Shown: in pieces, positions 1-5,702 of the stretch | Layout: every line of letters begins with the position of its first letter | Position numbering within the stretch: position 1 is the first letter of the stretch | DNA from: UBA5177 sp002413265 | GTDB lineage: Bacteria > Chloroflexota > UBA5177 | NCBI GenBank assembly: GCA_036752825.1 | Contig: DAIORV010000110.1 | Location: forward strand, 1 to 7,283 | DNA: 7,283 nt | Reading direction: 5' to 3' | The notes under the pieces: model-generated | What the model saw: only the letters and a program-made list of their open reading frames with translations | Told to the model about the DNA's origin: nothing | Database searches by the model: none | Made by a program: the position numbers and the translations under genes

Positions 1-588
1 CTTGGCGAACTCCTCCATGCTGCCCATGACGATTTCGGGCTTGCGCTGGGCGTACGCGAGACCTTTTTCATCGCCGCCATCGGCGTCATAGCCAACGAAC
101 TCGAGGAAGAATGGGATGTCATTGGCGCTGCACTCGTCGCCGATTCGCTCCACGAATGCATGCTTCTCGTCATTCACCTCCGCTTTGTCGAAGGGCGTGT
201 AATAGATGAGAACCTTAACCGCGTCCGCGCCCTGCTCTTTGATGCGGCGCACGGATTCAAGGGGAAGAAGATCGGGAAGCCTGCCAGGCCGCGTGTTGTC
301 GTATCCCGATTCTTCATAGGCCAATAGCAAGCCGGCGTCTGGAGCCCGCCGTTTGGCTGCCGGAAGCCCATACTCCGGATCGAGCAGAATGGCGCTGGCG
401 TAGCGCGTCAGAACCTCGGTGACTTCTGACTTGAAGCTCTCCATGTCTTCGGTGCCGACGTTGCCATCACCCGCGGCTTGCAGGGCCTTCTTCAGCGATC
501 CGCGCTGATCCATAGCGGCGGCGGCGATCACTCCACGCCGGTTCGAGAGCCGCTCCATTCCCCTGATCTTGCCCGGGGTAAGAGCCAT
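1..588 (-). CDS. lacD: Tagatose-1,6-bisphosphate aldolase (LacD-like, class I), C-terminus cut by the window edge
   Basis: Likely cleaves tagatose 1,6-bisphosphate (this family often also accepts other ketohexose bisphosphates) to dihydroxyacetone phosphate and glyceraldehyde 3-phosphate, through a lysine Schiff base in the cytoplasm. The frame stays open for 196 codons from ATG 588 to base 1. The first 196 residues contain AMDQRGSL with Asp27, ADAVKVLIYY with Lys125, and FFLEFVGYD with Glu163. As I recall, these match the residue numbers of the active-site Asp27, Lys125 and Glu163 of Streptococcus pyogenes LacD. The Schiff-base lysine, near residue 205 in that enzyme, would lie just beyond the edge. 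The family is about 325 residues long, so roughly 60% is present. A good SD sequence (GGGAGGTG) lies 6 bases before the ATG. No lactose/galactose (lac PTS) genes are next to it, so its physiological substrate here is unknown. The family call is firm; the exact sugar is inferred. Confidence 0.93.
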   Translation of the reverse strand, partial: MALTPGKIRGMERLSNRRGVIAAAAMDQRGSLKKALQAAGDGNVGTEDMESFKSEVTEVLTRYASAILLDPEYGLPAAKRRAPDAGLLLAYEESGYDNTRPGRLPDLLPLESVRRIKEQGADAVKVLIYYTPFDKAEVNDEKHAFVERIGDECSANDIPFFLEFVGYDADGGDEKGLAYAQRKPEIVMGSMEEFAK

Positions 589-592
589 ATCA

Positions 593-600
593 CACCTCCC
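593..600 (-). promoter_or_regulatory. Ribosome binding site of the aldolase gene
   Basis: On the minus strand GGGAGGTG ends about 6 bases before ATG 588. It is the strongest SD sequence in the window and fixes the aldolase start, which also matches the family N-terminus (Asp27 falls in its expected position). Confidence 0.75.
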
Positions 601-604
601 AGTT

Positions 605-672
605 CGACTCGCTGCCGCGTACGGGCCTGCATGGCGGAGTCGCGAGCGGCAGCACCTTTATAGCACTGCCGC
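605..672. repeat. Cluster of inverted repeats over the aldolase promoter and leader
   Basis: On the plus strand GCTGCCGC lies at 611-618, its exact reverse complement GCGGCAGC at 646-653, and CTGCCGC again at 666-672. A second pair, CGACTC (605-610) and GAGTCG (637-642), is interleaved with these. The 646-652/666-672 pair is a perfect 7-base dyad. As minus-strand RNA it extends to 10 pairs, two of them G-U, with the TATAAA hexamer in the 7-base loop. The central GCGGCAGC can pair with either neighbour but not both. This could be an operator with several half-sites, or alternative RNA hairpins in read-through transcripts. There is no T-run, so it is not a standard intrinsic terminator. Confidence 0.5.
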
Positions 673-684
673 CGGAGAGGTCAG
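657..684 (-). promoter_or_regulatory. Predicted sigma70-type extended -10 promoter of the aldolase gene
   Basis: The minus strand reads CTGACC (684-679, 4 of 6 matches to the -35 consensus), a 16-base spacer, then TATAAA (662-657). TGC directly precedes the hexamer, making an extended -10. Transcription would start near 650, giving a leader of about 60 bases before ATG 588. The -35 overlaps the stop codon of the upstream small membrane-protein gene. A 7-base dyad (646-652 with 666-672) is centred on the -10 box, so a repressor or structural role is possible. No experiment supports this; it is read from consensus matches only. Confidence 0.5.
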
Positions 685-827
685 GTCCGCGTCAAGAAAC
701 CGATGATGAAGACGATGACTGCCAGCACGAGGATGACGTGGATGAACATGCCCAGGAGGCTCGCTACCAGCCCGACCAGCCAGAAGAGGACGAGCAGGGC
801 GGCGACCACCCATAGAACCGTTGCCAT
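681..827 (-). CDS. Small two-helix membrane protein, lmo0937/DUF5670 family
   Basis: A 48-residue protein, short enough to be easily overlooked. It starts MATVLWVVAALLVLFWLVGL and ends in IIGFLTRT. Residues 4-24 and 27-45 are two hydrophobic segments joined by a GMFIH turn; the LW...LL..WL.GL...GG/M-FIH layout is what I know from the lmo0937-type (DUF5670) membrane proteins. The function of this family is not established; in several bacteria it is stress-associated. ATG 827 is preceded by AAGGAG (843-838), 10 bases away, a little long. Two further in-frame ATGs at 857 and 854 follow a second SD motif (866-859) and would add 9 or 10 polar residues (for example MRAQRSYQN). I prefer 827 because relatives begin just before the LW. 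It lies 67 bases after the large glycosyltransferase gene on the same strand and 92 bases before the aldolase gene. Confidence 0.82.
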   Translation of the reverse strand: MATVLWVVAALLVLFWLVGLVASLLGMFIHVILVLAVIVFIIGFLTRT

Positions 828-837
828 GTTTTGATAG

Positions 838-866
838 CTCCTTTGTGCCCTCATCATGCTCCTTTT
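838..866 (-). promoter_or_regulatory. Tandem Shine-Dalgarno motifs before the small membrane-protein gene
   Basis: The minus strand carries AAAAGGAG (866-859) and AAGGAG (843-838). The first is 1 and 4 bases from two adjacent ATGs at 857 and 854; the second is 10 bases from ATG 827. All three ATGs are in the same frame, so two protein forms differing by 9-10 residues are possible. The choice of 827 rests on the family N-terminus rather than on SD spacing. Confidence 0.5.
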
Positions 867-894
867 CGCAGGACTTGTCGATGGCCGGCAAGCT

Positions 895-3441
895 TCATGG
901 CCTGATTCTCACGAGCGACGAGCCGGTCAGACGGTACGTGGCTCGCCCTGGGAACTCGGCGGCCAGGACCTTGTTGCCCGACCCAAGATCTCGCGCGTAA
1001 ACCACGTCGCTGTTGAGGAGCGGAGAGTTGGCCGGGAAGACGGCGCCGTACGACCACCACTGGGTCGGCGGATTGGAGACTACGAATACCAACGCGTGGT
1101 GGACATGTGCGTTTTGAACGGCGTCCAAAGAATCGGCGCTGGTGAAGTTGTAGCCGTGATACAGGGGAAGCTGCGTGGGCCAGTAGGCTTCGAGGTTGTA
1201 CGGGAAGAGCAAAGCGAGGAGGAGGGTAGGCAGGAGCAGAGCCGCGAGCCGGTCTGGAGCGCCTGTCCAGCCGAGCCGCATCGGCAGTCTATACAGCTCC
1301 TCGAAACCTCGAGCCGTCAGTAGGGCCAGTGGCGTGATTACGGCGTAGTAGTAGCGCGGACCGTACATGACGCCGCTGCCCCAATACCCGACGTAGACAG
1401 CCACGACCGCAAACGCGGTCACACCGAATAACGTATCCCAGCGATTGGCCGCGCCGACCAGAAACGGTATGCAGGCGAAGGCAAGCGTGACGAAGAAGGG
1501 CCAGCCAAAAAGGTCTGCCGACAGCATTTCTAGATTGAGGCTGGTGTTCCAGAGCCCGTTTCCCAGGGTGTTCCCGATGGGACCAATGCGCGGGCCAAAG
1601 CCATATTGATTGAATACTGGTCCCAGGCTGTAAGGAGTGTGCAGCGGATCACCGGTGGCGTTCCAGCTGTAGAGTCCCAGGATGAGCAGCGAAATCGCGA
1701 AGCCCAGGAGCGCCCAGAGACCCACTCGAAGCGTTCGGAGGTGAGGGCGCTGCAGAAGCACGAAGCCGAGAAAAGGTAGTCCCCAGGCCGCCGCGTCAAT
1801 CTGCCTGGTAATGAAGGCCATGCCGATCAGGAAGCCGGCGGCGGCCAGCAGGGCCGCATCGGGCGGCCGCCAGCGGCTCGTCGATGGTCGGCCCTGCAGC
1901 CACAGCAGAGTACAAAGCGCAAATCCATCGAGATAGAGGAGGGTCGCGGTGTGCGCCATGTACTCGCCGGCCAGAACTATGTAGAAGGGTGAGGCAAGCA
2001 CCAGGACGGTGGCGATCAGGGCGATGCGCCGCCCGTACACCTCGCGTCCCATGAGATAGATCAGCAGAAGGTTGACGCCTGCCAGCAACGGATTGACGAG
2101 CCACGGCACCTGGAGCAAGACACCGACGGCGAGGAGAAAGGGCCATCCCGGCAGATATATGGAGAGCCAGTGGCCGCGATACATCGCCACGTATTCTTCG
2201 TTGAAGAATTGCGGGTTCTTCGGGGTGGGGACCCAGATGCGTCCCATGGCCAGGATCTTCGCCTGCCAGAGATTTGAGACCGAGTCCTGGACGTGAGGGA
2301 TCTGCTGAAGCAAGCCCGAAACGTGTAACGCAACGGCCACCGCCACGCATCCCGCCAGCACCGCCGCACCATCCAGCAGGCGCGGGTGCAGCAGGTGCTC
2401 GACGCGGTTGAGCTCGTCTGAATTGCCGCCCCCGGCCGCGGCGAGCAGTACTTTCAGCACCAGGTACAGCGGAATCGCGAGGGCAATCAGGAGCAGCGCG
2501 GCGATGTAGTTTCCCAGGAGCAATCTCAGGTCACGCTGCAACATGGGGACCGGGCCGACGTGAAGCAAGGTTCCCTGGAATGACGTCAGCTGGATGCCGT
2601 TGCTGTAGTCGAACCAGGTCATGTCCGGCGCATCCATGCGGACGGCGAGCAGCGTCCCGTGATTCGAGCTGTTCAAACCGAGAACGATGCCCTGCGTCCC
2701 GTCGCCGCGCAGCAAGTCGGCCTGGATGGTGTAGGAACCGCCGGGCGCGACCCCGATCTGAGCGTTAGAGTCGGGATTCCCCTCGAGCTCTCCTCGAGCG
2801 TTTGTGGACCAGGATCCGGATAGTGTGTAAAAACGCCCGCCCGGGAGGCTCTGTGAAGAGCTTCCGGAAATCAGACGAATGTTGGTCCAGGCGGGCTTGG
2901 GTTCGACGAGTCGCAGGGCTTCGGCGAAGCGAACCAGCGCGCTCGGATTTCCGGGTGGCTGCGCCTCGCCCATCGGCTGCACGCGGTAGTCGCGCAGCGG
3001 TCCAGAAAATAGAACAATCCGTGACCCGGCACCGGCAGCTTTTTGCAGATATGTCGTGTCTTTACCGATCGACGCTATGTATCCGCTGGGCGTCACCCTA
3101 ATGACGAGGTGCTGCGAGTCATCGAGGGACCAGAGATAGGTAAAGATGAGCGCCACGTTCAGCACCGCGAGCCAAGCAATCACACGTCGCTGCGACCACC
3201 AATGAGCGCTCAGGGTCAAAGTCAGCAACGCCGCTGCAGCGGGGATGACCGTGAAAAGCTCAAACCGCTGGCGAAGCCAGGCGACGGCCATAGCCACCGC
3301 CAGGATCGCGGCGGGGCCAATGATCGTCAGTTGGATACGCGATACGGGTGCGTCGCGAAAGCGAGGTTTGGCTGGGTCCGTGTCGGTCGATTCTTTCGCC
3401 GCGCCAATCCCAGTGCCTGCGAGGTCGTCTGAGTCTCTCAT
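895..3441 (-). CDS. GT-C fold membrane glycosyltransferase-like protein with inserted extracytoplasmic beta-rich domain
   Basis: A protein of 848 residues from ATG 3441; an in-frame GTG at 3495 would add 18. Neither start has a clear SD. Layout (ATG numbering): polar N-terminus 1-35; three membrane segments at about 37-56, 60-80 and 85-104; a soluble stretch of about 105-310 with many short beta-like strands (SGSWSTNARGELEG, GGSYTIQADLLRGDGTQG); then around nine further membrane segments to about 750; and a C-terminal soluble tail. At the start of the second half, HVQDSVSNLWQAKILAMGRI (about 383-402) resembles the first loop of GT-C enzymes, whose Asp (here Asp386) is the usual catalytic or metal residue. 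MYGPRYYYA (about 692-700) resembles the GPRY motif of environmental GT39/PMT-like proteins. Such enzymes transfer sugars from polyprenyl-phosphate donors on the outer face of the membrane. Donor and acceptor are unknown. The GT-C call is by layout and motif, not by close relationship to a characterised enzyme. Confidence 0.78.
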   Translation of the reverse strand: MRDSDDLAGTGIGAAKESTDTDPAKPRFRDAPVSRIQLTIIGPAAILAVAMAVAWLRQRFELFTVIPAAAALLTLTLSAHWWSQRRVIAWLAVLNVALIFTYLWSLDDSQHLVIRVTPSGYIASIGKDTTYLQKAAGAGSRIVLFSGPLRDYRVQPMGEAQPPGNPSALVRFAEALRLVEPKPAWTNIRLISGSSSQSLPGGRFYTLSGSWSTNARGELEGNPDSNAQIGVAPGGSYTIQADLLRGDGTQGIVLGLNSSNHGTLLAVRMDAPDMTWFDYSNGIQLTSFQGTLLHVGPVPMLQRDLRLLLGNYIAALLLIALAIPLYLVLKVLLAAAGGGNSDELNRVEHLLHPRLLDGAAVLAGCVAVAVALHVSGLLQQIPHVQDSVSNLWQAKILAMGRIWVPTPKNPQFFNEEYVAMYRGHWLSIYLPGWPFLLAVGVLLQVPWLVNPLLAGVNLLLIYLMGREVYGRRIALIATVLVLASPFYIVLAGEYMAHTATLLYLDGFALCTLLWLQGRPSTSRWRPPDAALLAAAGFLIGMAFITRQIDAAAWGLPFLGFVLLQRPHLRTLRVGLWALLGFAISLLILGLYSWNATGDPLHTPYSLGPVFNQYGFGPRIGPIGNTLGNGLWNTSLNLEMLSADLFGWPFFVTLAFACIPFLVGAANRWDTLFGVTAFAVVAVYVGYWGSGVMYGPRYYYAVITPLALLTARGFEELYRLPMRLGWTGAPDRLAALLLPTLLLALLFPYNLEAYWPTQLPLYHGYNFTSADSLDAVQNAHVHHALVFVVSNPPTQWWSYGAVFPANSPLLNSDVVYARDLGSGNKVLAAEFPGRATYRLTGSSLVRIRP

Positions 3442-3553
3442 CTGTTCTAAGGCTACATGGCGACTGGGGAGCACCCGCGCAAGAGTGCCCGCCACGAAAT
3501 TCGCGTCCGGGAACTGGGGGTGGGCGACGGGACGGTGCTGGAGATTGGGACGC

Positions 3554-3572
3554 GGGCGACCGCAGCTCGCCC
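3554..3572. repeat. Short GC-rich inverted repeat in the divergent intergenic region
   Basis: GGGCGA (3554-3559) and TCGCCC (3567-3572) form a perfect 6-base inverted repeat with a 7-base spacer, flanked on the right by CCTACGA. The minus strand reads GTAGGGGCGAGC...GTCGCCCGCG. This resembles the TAGGGGCGA...TCGCCC small intergenic palindromes common in several high-GC environmental genomes (from memory). There is no adjacent T-run on either strand, so it is not a standard terminator. It sits 26 bases upstream of the -35 of the repressor operon. Confidence 0.35.
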
Positions 3573-3597
3573 CTACGACGAATCCTGCGAGCCAAAT

Positions 3598-3625
3598 TTG
3601 AGTTAAGGCAATTGCATGATATAAA
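3598..3625 (+). promoter_or_regulatory. Predicted extended -10 promoter of the repressor-transporter-stress operon
   Basis: TTGAGT (3598-3603, four of six -35 positions), a 16-base spacer, and TATAAA (3620-3625) preceded by TGA, giving an extended -10. Transcription would start near 3632, leaving a leader of about 26 bases before GTG 3658. The palindromic operator abuts the -10 box and covers the start site. The motif arrangement is the same as at the aldolase promoter (16-base spacer, TGN-TATAAA), which strengthens both calls. The region shared with the divergent glycosyltransferase gene (3442-3657) shows no convincing promoter on the other strand. Confidence 0.65.
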
Positions 3626-3642
3626 TTTAGGTAAGACTAAAT
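3625..3642 (+). promoter_or_regulatory. DtxR/MntR-type operator
   Basis: ATTTAG (3625-3630), six bases GTAAGA, CTAAAT (3637-3642): a perfect 6+6 dyad. DtxR/MntR/SirR-family operators commonly have the TTTAGG...CCTAAA layout; here the left half has the full TTTAGG and the right half reads ACTAAA. The site touches the -10 hexamer and covers the expected transcription start, so a bound repressor would block RNA polymerase. It stands directly before a DtxR-family gene, so autoregulation is the natural reading. Confidence 0.72.
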
Positions 3643-3657
3643 ATGAAGTGAGCGTTC

Positions 3658-4380
3658 GTGCCCGTAGCGTCTCCTGCTGAGCAGGACTATCTAAAGCAGA
3701 TCTATCTCCTCCTGGAGGATTCGGGACGCGCCACGACGCAGATGCTGGCAGACAGGCTCGGCGTCAAACCTCCGTCGGTCACTGCGATGGTCAAGCGACT
3801 CTCTGAGGACGAGGGCGGGCCGCTGGTGACGCACACGCCGTATCACGGTGTGGCGCTTACGGACCGCGGAGTAACGGTCGCGTTGGAGATGCTGCGCCAC
3901 CATCGCCTGATCGAGCTCTTCCTGAGCGAGATTCTGGGGGTGCCCTGGGATCGAGTTCACGGCGAGGCCGACCGACTCGAGCACGTTCTTTCGGAGGACC
4001 TCGAAGACAGAATCGCGGCAAAGCTCGGAGAGCCGACCCACGATCCGCACGGAGACCCCATTCCGTCGAGAGAGGGTGTGGTTCCGCGGCGAGCCTTGGA
4101 GAGGGCCGCGGATTTGGCGCCCGGAGAAAGCGCCGTGGTGAAGCAAATCACGCTACAAGAGCAGCCGGTTCTGCAATACCTCGACAGTCTCGACATCCGG
4201 CCAGGCTCCAAAGTCATGGTGGAGAGCATCGCACCGTTTGGCGGTGTGGTCACCCTGAGAGTAGAGCGGCCGGCGGGCGACTGGACGTCGCAGCCACTCG
4301 GCGAAACGCTGGCCGGCGCCATTCTGGTGGAGTCCAGTGACGTGGCATCCGGCGACCTCGCGTTGGTCCGGGCAGAGTGA
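3658..4380 (+). CDS. DtxR/MntR-family metal-dependent transcriptional repressor (full length, with SH3/FeoA-like domain)
   Basis: A 240-residue regulator expected to bind the palindrome just upstream when loaded with Mn(II) or Fe(II). The N-terminal winged helix is at about 1-70, with recognition helix LGVKPPSVTAMVKRL (34-48) and wing HTPYHGVALTDRG. The dimerisation and metal-binding domain is at about 71-140, with RHHRLIELFL and EADRLEHVLSEDLE. The SH3/FeoA-like domain is at about 155-228. Aligned by eye with DtxR and MntR, ligands are His82, Glu86 and His101 for one site, and Asp10, Asp105, Glu108 and His109 for the other. Asp10 matches MntR Asp8, and Asp105 replaces the DtxR Cys102; the MntR Glu11 position is Lys13. 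GTG 3658 is the only plausible start: a stop lies 3 codons upstream and the family N-terminus begins at once. Its SD is weak. The stop overlaps the next gene, so the two are probably translationally coupled. Preference for Mn over Fe is inferred. Confidence 0.92.
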   Translation: MPVASPAEQDYLKQIYLLLEDSGRATTQMLADRLGVKPPSVTAMVKRLSEDEGGPLVTHTPYHGVALTDRGVTVALEMLRHHRLIELFLSEILGVPWDRVHGEADRLEHVLSEDLEDRIAAKLGEPTHDPHGDPIPSREGVVPRRALERAADLAPGESAVVKQITLQEQPVLQYLDSLDIRPGSKVMVESIAPFGGVVTLRVERPAGDWTSQPLGETLAGAILVESSDVASGDLALVRAE

Positions 4381-5687
4381 GGGACTTCACTCCAGACGGC
4401 AACGACACGTCATCCGCTGCAAGATCGCACGCGGGCGAGGACATGCTCAAAGGCCGGCGACGGGGCTTCTTTGCCGCGCTTCCCTTCATCGGGCCCGCTT
4501 TTATCGCGTGTGTCGCCTACATCGATCCGGGCAACTTTGCGACCAATATCTCCAGCGGCGCCCAGTTTGGCTACCAGCTCCTCTGGGTAGTCGTCTACGC
4601 CAACATCATGGCGATGTTGATTCAGACGCTGTCCGCGAAGCTTGGCATCGCGACCGGGCGAAACCTGCCGGAGCTCATGAGAGAGCACTTCCCCAGATGG
4701 ATAATCTGGCCGCTCTGGATCGTGGCAGAGGTCATGGCGATGGCCACCGACCTCGCCGAATTCGTGGGCGCGGCTCTCGGGTTCAACCTTCTGCTCCACG
4801 TCCCGCTGCTCGCGGGCGCCGGGCTCACGGGATTGGCGACGTTCGGAATGCTGTACCTGCAGCGATACGGTTTCCGTCCTCTGGAAGCCCTGATTACCAT
4901 GTTCGTTCTGGTCGTTGCCGGGGCCTACGTGGTGGAGCTGATTCTCTCCGGCCCCAGCCTGAGCCAGATGTCGTACCACGCGGTTGTGCCATACGTCGGT
5001 GCGAATACCTTTGTGCTGACAGCCGGGATCCTCGGCGCCACCGTGATGCCGCACGTGGTCTATCTGCATAGTGCGCTCATGCAGGACCGCATCCGACCTC
5101 GCAATCCACAGGAGGCGCGAAGACTCTTCAGGTTCACGCTGGTCGACGTCCTGATAGCACTGCCGCTGGCTGGAATCGTCAATGGCGGGATGCTAGTCAT
5201 GTCGGCGGTGGTGTTCCATCAGCACGGCTACACAGCCCTGTCCGACCTGGGCCTCGCCTATAAAACCTTGACGCCACTGCTGGGACCGGCAGCGGCAACC
5301 ATTTTCGCCGTGTCCTTGCTTGCTTCCGGGCTCTCCAGCTCCACGGTCGGCACCATGGCCGGGCAGGTCGTGATGCAAGGATTTGTGGGATTTCACATTC
5401 CCTTGTGGGTGCGACGGACGGTAACCATGCTTCCGTCGTTCGTGGTCATCGGCCTCGGGCTTCCCACGGCTCAGACGCTCGTGGTGAGCCAGGTGGTGCT
5501 CAGCGTCGTTCTCACGTTTGCCGTCGTACCGCTGGTCATGTTTACATCGCGCAGGGATCTCATGGGTGTCTTGGTGAACCATCGCGCGACGACTGCCGCG
5601 GCCTGGGCATGTGCCGGAGTTATAGTGGCTCTCAACACTCTTCTGATCTTCACCGTACTTGGCGGCGTAATACCTGGCCAGAGCTAG
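4377..5687 (+). CDS. mntH: Nramp-family divalent metal (Mn2+/Fe2+) transporter
   Basis: A 436-residue proton-coupled importer of Mn2+ (and often Fe2+) in the cytoplasmic membrane. Family signatures are all present: the TM1 metal-binding motif DPGN at 50-53 within YIDPGNFATNIS; ATDLAEFVGAALG in TM3 (123-135); the TM6 motif MPHVVYLHSAL with Met224 and His226; and GLSSSTVGTMAGQVVMQGF in TM8 (318-336). About eleven membrane segments can be traced, the usual Nramp number. The start chosen is GTG 4377, which overlaps the repressor stop in a GTGA arrangement. An in-frame ATG at 4443 (residue 23) also precedes all conserved parts and has GAGG only 2 bases away, so it is less convincing but possible. 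Repressor and importer together form a standard metal-homeostasis pair: high cellular metal should switch the importer off. The next gene follows after 15 bases. Confidence 0.95.
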   Translation: MRDFTPDGNDTSSAARSHAGEDMLKGRRRGFFAALPFIGPAFIACVAYIDPGNFATNISSGAQFGYQLLWVVVYANIMAMLIQTLSAKLGIATGRNLPELMREHFPRWIIWPLWIVAEVMAMATDLAEFVGAALGFNLLLHVPLLAGAGLTGLATFGMLYLQRYGFRPLEALITMFVLVVAGAYVVELILSGPSLSQMSYHAVVPYVGANTFVLTAGILGATVMPHVVYLHSALMQDRIRPRNPQEARRLFRFTLVDVLIALPLAGIVNGGMLVMSAVVFHQHGYTALSDLGLAYKTLTPLLGPAAATIFAVSLLASGLSSSTVGTMAGQVVMQGFVGFHIPLWVRRTVTMLPSFVVIGLGLPTAQTLVVSQVVLSVVLTFAVVPLVMFTSRRDLMGVLVNHRATTAAAWACAGVIVALNTLLIFTVLGGVIPGQS

Positions 5688-5702
5688 ACTCGGGGAACGT
5701 TC

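Noticed and set aside
605..653. H-type pseudoknot (riboswitch-like) in the aldolase leader from the interleaved pairs
   Set aside because: The order of arms would leave no bases between the 3' halves of the two stems, which is sterically unlikely. The predicted transcript also starts inside the first arm.
646..672. The hairpin as a rho-independent terminator for the small membrane-protein gene
   Set aside because: The stem is good, but no T-rich stretch follows on the minus strand, and the loop holds a credible -10 box.
856..1323. A 155-codon plus-strand open frame opposite the end of the glycosyltransferase gene
   Set aside because: It is antisense to a well-supported membrane-protein coding region and shows no motif or SD support.
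1796..2350. A 184-codon minus-strand open frame inside the glycosyltransferase gene
   Set aside because: It lies in a different frame of the same strand, with shadow-type composition rich in Arg, Pro and Gly; the main frame has the membrane segments.
3442..3657. A second, divergent promoter for the glycosyltransferase gene
   Set aside because: AT-rich hexamers exist on the minus strand near 3618-3646, but no -35/-10 pair with acceptable spacing was found.
4337..5071. A 244-codon plus-strand open frame over the repressor end and first half of the transporter
   Set aside because: It is out of frame with both clear genes, rich in Arg/His/Pro, and has no recognisable domain.
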